Shown here: positions 1-6,838 of the stretch, piece by piece
Numbering within the stretch: position 1 is the stretch's first letter
Layout of the letters: each line of letters begins with the position of its first letter
IMG/VR virus record: IMGVR_UViG_3300012936_000216
Span: 1 to 21,429 of that record
Length of the DNA stretch: 21,429 nucleotides
Strand: one strand, 5' to 3'
From: a virus
Made by a program: the position numbers and the translations under genes
The notes under the pieces: model-generated
What the model was told of the DNA's origin: nothing
What the model saw: only the letters and a program-made list of their open reading frames with translations
Databases searched by the model: none

Positions 1-1047
1 ACAGAGGGAAATGTCTATGCAGCCTATGAAGAAGCAGTGTTGGAATATTGTTACTTAGTCAACGTTCATCAGGCTACCAATATCTTATCGAACACACTTG
101 GAAACACAACAGGAAGTTTTGATTCTAAAGGAAACATTCAAGCGAGCCCGCTTAGCTCATCGCTTGAGGGGACTCATGTTGCTCTAAAGTATCCTAAATT
201 TGATTATGGGATTGGCAGACAAGTTTCCGAAGGTGTTGGTGCAGAGGTTGGCCTGAAAGACTCGATACAATATTCTGCCAGCTTTAGCGTATCAGAAGGT
301 AAGCAAGATTATGACTTACAGCAAATTCTATCAACAAGCGAAGAATTTTCAGCATCGATTGGCAACAAAAGGGTACTAATCAAAAAAGTATATTACAAAA
401 CTCCTCATGCAATGTGGAGATTCTTTGGTTACTATGGTGGACTCAACGTCGTTGGTAATCTACATAATTATGGGCAGTTTTCAGATGATTCTACATTCCA
501 GCTAGTACCTGCTTGGCACAACAAAGCGCAAGCTATGGCGTTTGAAGATGCGATATACACAAGAATGTCTCACTATTCTTATGAAATAAAGGGCAATAAG
601 TTGAGGTTATTTCCTATACCTTACAGCGGCGGCCCAAGCCAAATGTCGATAGAGTTTTCAATACCAGAGGATTCTTGGGGAGGAACAGACCTAAAGAGAG
701 ATGGTGTCAACAACATGAACACACTGCCAATTGGCAACATACCGTTTACTAGCATCAACGCAATAGGCAAGCAGTGGATTAGAAGGTTCGCATTAGCTCT
801 CTGCAAGGAGACTTTGGGTCAAGTAAGGTCTAAGTTCGGAACCGTGCCAATACCGGGCGAGAGCGTAACTCTCAACGGTGCTGCACTATTGTCTGAGGGC
901 AAAGACGAGCAGGAAAAACTGAGAACAGAACTGAAAGAAACACTTGCAGAGCTAACATATGTTAAGTTAGCAGAGCAGGATGCTCAGAAACTAGAGAACG
1001 CAGAGAAAACAATGCAAAAGATTCCGTATCATATATACGTGGGGTAA
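1..1047 (+). CDS. gp13-like neck protein (5' end cut by window edge)
   Basis: The reading frame is open from base 1, so the N-terminus lies outside the window; the GTG at 37 is merely the first possible start inside it. The visible part is about 348 residues, near the 309 residues of T4 gp13. The C-terminal third resembles T4 gp13 in layout: an Ile-Gly-Lys-Gln-Trp stretch leading into an alanine/leucine helix, a KFGTVPIPG turn followed by VTLNG, then a charged helix (EQEKLRTELKETL) and a short end in YVG. T4 gp13 has the same order (RW helix, LPGGVTIDG, charged helix, ILVG). In T4, gp13 closes the filled head and connects it to the tail together with gp14. The gp14-like gene starts 5 bases downstream, which fits this job. 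The middle, with many aromatic residues (MWRFFGYYGG), is less familiar. Family is inferred from memory of gp13 and from gene order. Confidence 0.7.
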   Translation, partial: TEGNVYAAYEEAVLEYCYLVNVHQATNILSNTLGNTTGSFDSKGNIQASPLSSSLEGTHVALKYPKFDYGIGRQVSEGVGAEVGLKDSIQYSASFSVSEGKQDYDLQQILSTSEEFSASIGNKRVLIKKVYYKTPHAMWRFFGYYGGLNVVGNLHNYGQFSDDSTFQLVPAWHNKAQAMAFEDAIYTRMSHYSYEIKGNKLRLFPIPYSGGPSQMSIEFSIPEDSWGGTDLKRDGVNNMNTLPIGNIPFTSINAIGKQWIRRFALALCKETLGQVRSKFGTVPIPGESVTLNGAALLSEGKDEQEKLRTELKETLAELTYVKLAEQDAQKLENAEKTMQKIPYHIYVG

Positions 1048-1052
1048 CATAA

Positions 1053-1550
1053 ATGTCTGATGATAACAAATGGTCACAGCCGGATAGTCCACCTCCACCG
1101 CTATTTACGGGAAAAAAGGAAAAGGACTTTGTAAAGCAGATAAATGATGAGGTTATTGAGCGAGTCATTGGCCAAACTATTATATATTACCCTGTAAGCC
1201 TTGAGCACACCAACTTTCACAGTCTTTATGGTGAGGCATTAGATAAAAGCTTCCTTGATCCGATCCGCGTATATGCAATGGTGAAGTGGGAATCACAAAA
1301 TACAACAACAACGCCACTTGGTGTTGACAGAATAGAAAAGATCTCAGTTGCTTTCCACAAAAGGAGGCTAACAGAAGACCAAGACTTGTTTGTAAGAGAG
1401 GGAGACTTTGTTCAGTACGGTGAAAACATGTACGAAATATTATCTTTACAAGAACCAAAGTGGCTATTTGGTCAAGTTGAGTCAAGTTTTGAGATTGCGG
1501 CCTCATGTGTAAGAGCAAGGGAGGGTTTGTTCAATGTCAGAGATAATTAA
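1053..1550 (+). CDS. gp14-like neck protein
   Basis: The product is 165 residues, shorter than T4 gp14 (about 256). After a proline-rich start (residues 8-15) it shows a gp14-like core: IIYYPVSLEH, a Leu-Tyr-Gly-Glu-Ala stretch, a strand YAMVKWESQ, the phrase IEKISVAFHKRRL, then EGDFVQYGENMYEIL, and finally a strand-rich end with a phenylalanine/glutamate pattern. In T4, gp14 contains a comparable series (YYIPRTL, LFGEDVL, FTVSRRRW, EGDLVYF, LFEI). T4 gp14 joins gp13 to form the neck below the portal. The start at 1053 lies 5 bases after the upstream stop with a GGGG stretch before it. The gene overlaps the next one by 17 bases, so translation of the two is probably coupled. Seen: order and motifs. 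Inferred: function. Confidence 0.75.
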   Translation: MSDDNKWSQPDSPPPPLFTGKKEKDFVKQINDEVIERVIGQTIIYYPVSLEHTNFHSLYGEALDKSFLDPIRVYAMVKWESQNTTTTPLGVDRIEKISVAFHKRRLTEDQDLFVREGDFVQYGENMYEILSLQEPKWLFGQVESSFEIAASCVRAREGLFNVRDN

Positions 1551-2754
1551 CGGGAAACTTCACTTTGAAGTCTCGACAATAGAGACTATCGACCAGTCTG
1601 TCTTGAATTTTGTAGAGTCACTCGGTCTTTCCACAATGACAAACAAAGGCTTCAAACCTGTCCCTATCATATGGGGCACAGCTGAGCGATCTTTTCAAGC
1701 AAAAGGCAACAAAGAAATAAGAGATCGGCAGGGTTTGCTTGTTTTGCCAATCATAGCTATTAAGAGAGCGTCTTTTACCAAATCTAGAGAAAGTCAAGGT
1801 ATTTTCCAAGGAAATGTTCCAGAGATTAGCGATGATAAAGGCGGATCACTAGATGTTAGTAGGGTACTTTATCAAGAAAAAACCATGAAGTTTGCAAATG
1901 CGGATGCTTATAGGCTTTATGGTCAAAAAAACTTTCCCGGCGCCAATCCAAAAGTGGTATACAGGACAGTAACAGTCCCAATGCCAGTAAATGTGGAGAT
2001 TATGTATGAAATAACATTACGAACAGAATATCAGCAGCAGATGAATGATCTTATGACTCCCTTTGCTACGACACCCGGAACAGTAAATTTTGTCAGACTT
2101 ACAGAGAAGGATCACAAGTATGAAGGATTTATTCAGCCAGATTATACTTCAACTGATAATATATCAGACTTCTCCTCGGATGAAAGGAAGTTTGAAACAA
2201 AAATAAACCTGAAGGTAATAGGGTATATTGTTGGTGAAGGTCCCAATAGAGAAAAACCTCACTATTCTATTAGAGAAAATATTGTAGAGGTGAAGATACC
2301 TAGAGAAAGGATATCTTTAGCCGAGATACCCGAGCACGAAAAGGGAGCCTATTATGGATTGTCGGGAATATCACAAGAACAACTTGATAGATTCTTTTCA
2401 GGTCCGGTTATGATAGGAAACACTCCAGCCGCAAGCTTCTTTGCCTCGGGAAATGGCGGTGGCGCTTCTAGTACCTCTGCGAATGTCATAACAACAGATA
2501 ATTTGGCAGAGAACATGTCAAATAGTATGCAAATTGGTGAAGTCCTAAAAGCAGAAACAGATGCACTACCAGACGATAAGAGAACCTTTACAACTCAATT
2601 TACAATAAGAGACAATACCGAACTTGTTATGCTCAACGGCTTGATACAGGCTTCCGGAGCTGACAAGGATTATACGGTTAGTGGAAAAACTATTCTATTT
2701 ACTGAAGACGTCGAACTAGAAGATACGGTTCAAATAACTTACATAAAATCCTAA
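1534..2754 (+). CDS. gp15-like tail completion / sheath stabiliser protein with extra C-terminal domain
   Basis: The first ~240 residues follow the plan of T4 gp15, the ring that caps the tail and binds the neck. There is a PVPIIWGTAER strand, a run of hydrophobic strands (LLVLPIIAIKR), a VPMPVNVEIMYEITLRTEY segment and the MNDLMTPF helix; T4 gp15 has VPITYASKEH, PIKMIYELSIFTRYEDD and VEQILPYF in the same order. T4 gp15 has about 272 residues and this protein has 406. The surplus is a Gly/Ser/Ala linker near residues 300-320 and a C-terminal beta-rich segment (about 350-406) with LNGLIQASGADKDYTV and a final ITYIKS strand, like domains on phage fibres. The start at 1534 is supported by AAGGGAGGG at 1517-1525. 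It follows the gp13- and gp14-like genes exactly as in T4. Confidence 0.7.
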   Translation: MSEIINGKLHFEVSTIETIDQSVLNFVESLGLSTMTNKGFKPVPIIWGTAERSFQAKGNKEIRDRQGLLVLPIIAIKRASFTKSRESQGIFQGNVPEISDDKGGSLDVSRVLYQEKTMKFANADAYRLYGQKNFPGANPKVVYRTVTVPMPVNVEIMYEITLRTEYQQQMNDLMTPFATTPGTVNFVRLTEKDHKYEGFIQPDYTSTDNISDFSSDERKFETKINLKVIGYIVGEGPNREKPHYSIRENIVEVKIPRERISLAEIPEHEKGAYYGLSGISQEQLDRFFSGPVMIGNTPAASFFASGNGGGASSTSANVITTDNLAENMSNSMQIGEVLKAETDALPDDKRTFTTQFTIRDNTELVMLNGLIQASGADKDYTVSGKTILFTEDVELEDTVQITYIKS

Positions 2755-2770
2755 AAAACATTTTTTATTG

Positions 2771-2779
2771 TGATATAAT
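2771..2779 (+). promoter_or_regulatory. candidate extended -10 promoter
   Basis: TGATATAAT matches the extended -10 pattern TGnTATAAT perfectly. It lies in the 51-base gap before the gene at 2806, leaving about 20 bases of leader with its ribosome binding site. No convincing -35 box is seen 17 bases upstream, which extended -10 promoters can do without. The gap is AT-rich, so a chance match is possible. A host sigma-70-type promoter would transcribe the small genes at 2806-3918 separately from the neck genes. Confidence 0.4.
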
Positions 2780-2805
2780 TCTTGTAGACATGCAAAGGAG
2801 AAAAA

Positions 2806-3168
2806 ATGTCAAAAGCAGCTGCAAAGAAGAAAGTAACACAAAAAGAAAATAGTACCACACCAGAATCTACAAAGAAAAACTCTCAAGAAATTATAGAGGT
2901 TGAGTGGGATAAGGTCAGTCACGTTTTTGAGTTTCGCGAAAAGCTGATAAATTTAGAGAACTATTTTGCGAACATGTGTCTTCAGTTTGAAAAAAACAAG
3001 GCAAACATGATGAACCAAATCATGTATGGTCAAACGGACCTGTATTCTATGGCCCAAGCAGTGCAGAAGGACCTAAATATTGACGAAAACCTTACGTACG
3101 AACTCAAGCTGCCAGTCAACCCTGGAGAAAAAGGTTTTTTCGTACGAAAAGAGGAAACCCACCAGTAG
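2806..3168 (+). CDS. small coiled-coil protein of unknown function (paralogue of the gene at 3499)
   Basis: The family is not recognised. The 120-residue product has a Lys/Thr/Ser-rich, probably disordered N-terminus (1-30). A long helix with heptad-like hydrophobic spacing follows (about 35-85, VFEFREKLINLENYFANM), then a strand region TYELKLPVNPGEKGFFVRK. The last part resembles the end of the protein at 3499 (YSIQFPSSPEDRVIFIK), with a similar preceding helix and the same spacing, so the two are probably distant paralogues. There is no signal peptide, membrane segment or catalytic motif. The start at 2806 has AAAGGAG at 2794-2800. Its place between tail-completion and fibre genes suggests a role in virion assembly, but that is only context. 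Confidence 0.75.
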   Translation: MSKAAAKKKVTQKENSTTPESTKKNSQEIIEVEWDKVSHVFEFREKLINLENYFANMCLQFEKNKANMMNQIMYGQTDLYSMAQAVQKDLNIDENLTYELKLPVNPGEKGFFVRKEETHQ

Positions 3169-3233
3169 AAACCGTTTCTAGCTTCTATTTATTGTTATAG
3201 TATAAAGACAACTTACAGTAATCGGAGAGAGAC

Positions 3234-3476
3234 ATGTCAGAGCAAAATCCAACCACAGAAAATAATTTTTCTACGAGCGATATCGGCATTGCAGCATACT
3301 TACAGCTGCGCGGTCACAAACTAGTAAAATGCTTTCGCCAAAATACAGGGAAGTTTCATTTCGAGTTTGAAGACCGTGAAGATCAATGCCGCCAGCGCTC
3401 AATAGAGTTTCTAGAGTCTGATTTTTGTAAATTCGATAATAATGTTCGAAATCTTAAGAAAATACTTTTTTCATAA
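3234..3476 (+). CDS. DUF5659-like small phage protein
   Basis: The product has 80 residues. It shows FSTSDIGIAAYLQLRGHKL near the start, then KFHFEFEDRE, and ends in a basic NNVRNLKKILFS helix. This order (T-S-D, Ala-Tyr-Leu helix, Gly-His/Tyr-Lys-Leu, a FxFED strand, final RxLKxLL helix) is the pattern I recall for DUF5659, a small family common in phages and of unknown function. The start is supported by CGGAGAG just upstream. The gene stands between two coiled-coil paralogues. Nothing in it suggests an enzyme. The DUF assignment is from memory of the pattern; that the gene is real is more certain than its family. Confidence 0.65.
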   Translation: MSEQNPTTENNFSTSDIGIAAYLQLRGHKLVKCFRQNTGKFHFEFEDREDQCRQRSIEFLESDFCKFDNNVRNLKKILFS

Positions 3477-3498
3477 AGATAAAAGGAGAAACAGAAGT

Positions 3499-3918
3499 AT
3501 GAGCATATTAGACAAACTAAAAGAATTAGTTGCGGCTATAGAAGAGGATTCCTCAGACGAAAAAGAGCAAATAAGTGAACCAGAGCAACAAGAGGAAGAA
3601 CAAAGTTGGCAGGACCACGCCGATGACTCTGGTTCGGAAAGTGAAGAATTTCCAGCTTACTTGGAATGCGGCCAACAAGAATCAAGAGATGTTTATGATA
3701 TACTGCTTTCGGTCAAAGCACACAAAAGCCGATTAGCTGAACTAGTTATAGAATATGAGAGAATAAAAAAAGAGCACCTTGCAATGATTAATTCTCTCAA
3801 TCACCAAGTTTTAGAGGACCTCAATTCTCTTAGGTTAGAGTATGGGGTACCAGAAGAAGGTTATAGTATTCAGTTCCCGTCAAGTCCAGAAGATCGTGTT
3901 ATATTCATAAAAAGTTAA
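3499..3918 (+). CDS. small acidic coiled-coil protein of unknown function
   Basis: The frame is open from an ATG at 3442, but that start would overlap the previous gene and lacks a ribosome binding site. The ATG at 3499 has AAAAGGAG at 3481-3488 and gives 139 residues, so it is preferred. After a short helix (SILDKLKELVAAIEE) there is a very acidic Glu/Gln/Ser-rich stretch (about residues 15-55), then a long helix (about 65-110) of coiled-coil character (LAELVIEYERIKKEHLAMI). The end YSIQFPSSPEDRVIFIK matches the end of the protein at 2806. Function is unknown. The pair could be assembly or scaffold-like factors for the large fibre-like gene just downstream; this is context only. Confidence 0.75.
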   Translation: MSILDKLKELVAAIEEDSSDEKEQISEPEQQEEEQSWQDHADDSGSESEEFPAYLECGQQESRDVYDILLSVKAHKSRLAELVIEYERIKKEHLAMINSLNHQVLEDLNSLRLEYGVPEEGYSIQFPSSPEDRVIFIKS

Positions 3919-3971
3919 AAGTTTCCTAATTTTATTCCTATCAAAATTTAGTTATTTTCCAATTTAGAGAA

Positions 3972-3995
3972 CCTGTTAAAAAACCAACAAACAGG
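3972..3995 (+). promoter_or_regulatory. possible weak hairpin touching the ribosome binding site
   Basis: CCTGTT at 3972-3977 can pair with AACAGG at 3990-3995 across a 12-base loop. The 3' arm runs into the ribosome binding site CAGGAGGAA of the fibre-like gene at 4006. If it forms, it would occlude the first bases of that site. Six pairs with a long loop is weak and may be chance. Confidence 0.2.
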
Positions 3996-4005
3996 AGGAA
4001 ATATA

Positions 4006-6681
4006 ATGGCAAAAGCAACAGGCACGATTGATTTTTCAGCGGCGCCGGCGTTATTTTCTAAGTTGACATTGAGTGATGGCACCGGTGACGGTTTCGGCCA
4101 GGTAACATTCGCGTTTTCGGATACAGCAAGTTCCGGCCGCGACGCACTTTCAGGCTCATCTGCACTCAGTGATTCAAACAATGTATTTAACGGTAACGCT
4201 AGTAAAGCACTAACGTTATATGCAAACTCGTCCACAAATAAGAGCTTCATGTACATCAGTTTTCACTCTGATGGGCAAGTAGCTGCTGATTTTCGGGATA
4301 TGGCAACTGGTGGTAGCACACCGTTGATATATGAGTTCACGGACGCGTCAGGCAACGTACTTAACGTCACCTTGGTGAATGAGTCTTCTGGATTTACTGC
4401 AACCGTAGGATCAGGAACCAATAGTGGACGTAAAGATTCGGCTGGTAATTATAGTATCAACACTAACTTAAACCTTACTGCTGCGAACATAGCAGAATCA
4501 TTAAAACTGATCCTTAATGCTGCAAAGTCGGATGGAGAAATCAATATTACCACGGCAACCAGAGATAGTACTAATTTTCTAAATTTCAGAACGGTTGGCA
4601 ACGATACGTCGGACGGCCCACTGAAGTTTAGGATCAAAAGGGCATCTGGCTCGTGGACGTCAACCGCTAAAGTCGCCGCACACATCTCAAAAGATGATAG
4701 TGCAAGTACAGGGGACAGAATTGCAAACTTGTCTGCACCAGATGAACCTGTTTACTCTGTTAGGCACGCACCAGCTTCTGGTGGGTCTTTAGATGCTACA
4801 GAGTTTGCAGCTTATTTTGGAGCGACAATCAACAATTTGCCGATTGGCATCACGGCAACAGTTAGCGGTACAGAAGTTAGTTTAGAAAATGATGTTGAAG
4901 GTACAGCAGGTAACGTAACAATAACAACACTCGGAACCGTAAACGCATCCGTTTCAGGAATGTCAGGCGGTTCTGCATCTGGAGGAGGTGGATCCATGGC
5001 CAAACGATTAACAATTTCAGCAGAACAGATTGCTGTCTCATCATCAGGCGGTTTAGCAAGTTCTGGAGACAACAAACCAGCACTAATGCTTTCGCTTACT
5101 GGGCTTACATCGCAAGCATCTGCAGGCGATGATGACTTATTAGCAATTCATGTCGATGGAGAATTAGTCCCTAAGAAAATCAAAGTTTCAGAACTTATCG
5201 CTTCATTTGCGGGTGGCTCTGACACTCAAGTTCAGTTTAATGATAGTAACGCACTTGGCGGCGACGCAGGCCTGACATACTACAAGAGCAGTAATGCATT
5301 GTTCGTTTCAGGCGCAGTTAGCGGCGTCACGCTGTCTGGTTCTGGTGAAGTGGCAGCTGCATCGTTCAAATGTGACGGCGCTGTGGAGTTTGGTACTAGC
5401 CTAATTGTTGGCTCTGCTAGTCTAAACGAAACCGACCTAACAAAGCTTGATGGCATCACAGATGGTACAGCAGCCGCTAATAAGGCTCTAGTTCTCGATG
5501 CGAACAAGAATATCAGTGGTATTACTATGCTCACTGCTTCTTTTGCTAGAATCGACGAACTCGACGTTGTTACCATTAATAGTGTTACCGAAACAGTAAA
5601 CACTTTGCAGATCCAAGACAAGTTGCTTGTCTCGGCTCTTTCTGCGTCTTCAGCGCAGGCTGATGGCGGCGGTCTCCAGGTTGGTGGTAAGCAGGGTGAT
5701 GATTCTGTTGCTTCCGTGCTTTATGAGCACACTGGCACAAAGATGCTTCACAAGATTGCGGGATCAACCATTGCAGCAGTCAAGCCAGCTGGTGTTGATG
5801 TCACTGGCATCATATCTGGTTCCGGTGTTGCAACCATCCACAAGGTTACATCTGATGGTTTGACCGTCAATGGTATTGTGTCTGGTTCTGGTGTTTCTAC
5901 AATTCACAAGATTACCTCCGACGGCTTGACTGTCAATGGTGTCGTGTCTGGCTCTGGTGTGTCCACCATTCACAAGATTAATGTTGACGCTTTGACTGCA
6001 GGTGGTGCTGTCACCGCTGGATCTAGCTTCATCATCGGTTCAGCTGATCTAAATGAGGCAGACCTTGAGAAACTTGATGGAATCACAGACGGTACTGCAG
6101 CAGCCAACAAGGCAGTTGTTGTTGATGCGAACAAAGATGTTTCAGGCCTTAGAGATGTCAGCGGTCGTATCTTTAGCGGCTCAGGAACCTCAACACTTTC
6201 TGGATTGACTGCAGACAATGCTACTGTTGGAACACGCTTGATCCTTAGTGGGTCAAAGGTCGGAGCAGAAATTGCTACTGTAGCAGTGGCAAATGACTAC
6301 TTCATGTTCCTTGACGGTGACGATGATGGTGATGTAAAGAAGGAATCCATTAAGGACCTTGTAACTTTACAAGCCGGCTCCGGCATCCAGGCAACAAATG
6401 GCGTCTTCAGTCTTTCACATGTTATCGATCGTGCCGTCGCGACTGCATCCTTCGATAGTGATGGATCAACGAAGTACGACTTCTTGCCAATATCTGGAAC
6501 ACCATCATCTGACAATTGTGTCTCCGTATATATCAACGGTCTTCACTTGTCCCTTTCAAGTTCTGCCACAGGCATTACTGACCACTGGGATTATAAGATT
6601 GATTCTTCGCGCTTGGTCTTCAACGCTGGAACTGATATCAATGTTGGTGACGAGATTGTTATCAAGTATGTTGCAAGCTAG
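4006..6681 (+). CDS. large modular fibre-like virion protein
   Basis: The product has 891 residues, rich in Ser, Gly, Ala, Thr and Asp, poor in Cys and Trp, with no signal peptide. Residues 1-320 contain beta-rich modules ending in a GTAGNVTI...GMSGG pattern; a similar pattern occurs inside the tail sheath of this window. A GGGGS linker precedes Met331, which has its own ribosome binding site. Residues 406-423 (QVQFNDSNALGGDAGLTY) are typical of phage structural proteins. A 41-residue module with KLDGITDGTAAANKA occurs twice (466-506 and 675-715), the type of repeat seen in tail-fibre shafts. Three 22-residue repeats lie at 601-666. The C-terminus (about 810-891, VSVYINGLHLS ... IVIKYVAS) is a beta-sandwich-like tip similar to the end of the gp15-like protein. 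A fibre or decoration on the tail or neck is likely; the exact site is unknown. Ribosome binding site AGGAGG at 3993-3998. Confidence 0.65.
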   Translation: MAKATGTIDFSAAPALFSKLTLSDGTGDGFGQVTFAFSDTASSGRDALSGSSALSDSNNVFNGNASKALTLYANSSTNKSFMYISFHSDGQVAADFRDMATGGSTPLIYEFTDASGNVLNVTLVNESSGFTATVGSGTNSGRKDSAGNYSINTNLNLTAANIAESLKLILNAAKSDGEINITTATRDSTNFLNFRTVGNDTSDGPLKFRIKRASGSWTSTAKVAAHISKDDSASTGDRIANLSAPDEPVYSVRHAPASGGSLDATEFAAYFGATINNLPIGITATVSGTEVSLENDVEGTAGNVTITTLGTVNASVSGMSGGSASGGGGSMAKRLTISAEQIAVSSSGGLASSGDNKPALMLSLTGLTSQASAGDDDLLAIHVDGELVPKKIKVSELIASFAGGSDTQVQFNDSNALGGDAGLTYYKSSNALFVSGAVSGVTLSGSGEVAAASFKCDGAVEFGTSLIVGSASLNETDLTKLDGITDGTAAANKALVLDANKNISGITMLTASFARIDELDVVTINSVTETVNTLQIQDKLLVSALSASSAQADGGGLQVGGKQGDDSVASVLYEHTGTKMLHKIAGSTIAAVKPAGVDVTGIISGSGVATIHKVTSDGLTVNGIVSGSGVSTIHKITSDGLTVNGVVSGSGVSTIHKINVDALTAGGAVTAGSSFIIGSADLNEADLEKLDGITDGTAAANKAVVVDANKDVSGLRDVSGRIFSGSGTSTLSGLTADNATVGTRLILSGSKVGAEIATVAVANDYFMFLDGDDDGDVKKESIKDLVTLQAGSGIQATNGVFSLSHVIDRAVATASFDSDGSTKYDFLPISGTPSSDNCVSVYINGLHLSLSSSATGITDHWDYKIDSSRLVFNAGTDINVGDEIVIKYVAS
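4981..4998 (+). promoter_or_regulatory. internal ribosome binding site and start codon inside the fibre-like gene
   Basis: GGAGGAGGTG at 4981-4990 is followed after five bases by an in-frame ATG at 4996. This is as good a ribosome binding site as any in the window. Initiation here would give a 561-residue C-terminal form (residues 331-891) beginning MAKRLTISAEQ. The same bases encode the GGGGS linker, so part of the match may come from glycine codons. The new N-terminus at a domain boundary makes a second product plausible. Confidence 0.45.
5401..5523 (+). repeat. fibre module copy 1 (41 residues)
   Basis: Encodes residues 466-506, with LNETDLTKLDGITDG followed by TAAANKALVLDANK. It is matched residue for residue over most of its length by the copy at 6028-6150, 209 residues downstream. 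The DNA of the two copies has diverged mainly at synonymous positions, so the duplication is old or the protein is under selection. Such LDGIT...NKAVVVD modules are common in phage fibre shafts. Confidence 0.85.
5806..6003 (+). repeat. three tandem 66-bp repeats in the fibre-like gene
   Basis: Units at 5806-5871, 5872-5937 and 5938-6003 each encode 22 residues of the form G-[IV]-[IV]-SGSGV-[AS]-TIHK-[IV] followed by a DGLTVN-type end. The first two units are nearly identical in protein and differ at many third codon positions; the third diverges at its end (NVDALTAG). Repeats like this usually form a regular beta-helical or trimeric shaft. Confidence 0.9.
6028..6150 (+). repeat. fibre module copy 2 (41 residues)
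   Basis: Encodes residues 675-715, with LNEADLEKLDGITDG followed by TAAANKAVVVDANK. It is the partner of the module at 5401-5523. The block immediately follows the three 22-residue repeats. Confidence 0.85.
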
Positions 6682-6710
6682 CAACCCTACCTAAAATATC
6701 TTGCCTTTGC

Positions 6711-6745
6711 AGCCCCGGGTAATCCCGGGGCTTTCTTTTTTTTCT
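6711..6745 (+). terminator. rho-independent terminator
   Basis: AGCCCCGGG (6711-6719) pairs perfectly with CCCGGGGCT (6724-6732) around a TAAT loop, giving a 9-bp GC-rich stem followed by a long T-rich tract (TTCTTTTTTTT). It lies 30 bases after the stop of the fibre-like gene and is the only strong terminator seen in the window. It separates the neck/fibre block from the sheath block. Confidence 0.93.
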
Positions 6746-6754
6746 TTTATACTT

Positions 6755-6784
6755 TTGAAAAAATCTCTAACTATTTACTAGAGT
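6755..6784 (+). promoter_or_regulatory. possible promoter for the sheath block
   Basis: Between the terminator and the sheath gene there is a TTGAAA at 6755-6760 and, 18 bases on, a poor -10-like TAGAGT at 6779-6784; TAATAAT also follows. A strong terminator just upstream implies that a promoter lies in this 90-base leader, but the exact site is uncertain. The sheath gene has a good AAGGAG at 6823-6828. Confidence 0.3.
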
Positions 6785-6838
6785 AATAATTTATTTTGTT
6801 TTTGCAAAAGAAAGCCTGTATCAAGGAGATTTATTCAC

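Noticed and set aside
3137-3150. 14-base perfect palindrome TTTTCGTACGAAAA
   Set aside because: It lies inside coding sequence (Phe-Phe-Val-Arg-Lys) of the first small gene, and a palindrome with no loop in AT-rich DNA can easily arise by chance.
3442-3498. Longer start for the second small coiled-coil gene
   Set aside because: It would overlap the previous gene and has no ribosome binding site, whereas the ATG at 3499 has AAAAGGAG at good spacing.
4981-4999. GGGGS linker with BamHI and NcoI sites looks like a cloning linker
   Set aside because: The flanking sequence continues naturally in the same frame and codon style on both sides, and no vector sequence is seen; a chance likeness is simpler.
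6398-6694. 98-residue + strand frame overlapping the end of the fibre-like gene
   Set aside because: Out of frame with the fibre-like domain, which is continuous and has a matching domain in the gp15-like protein; no ribosome binding site.
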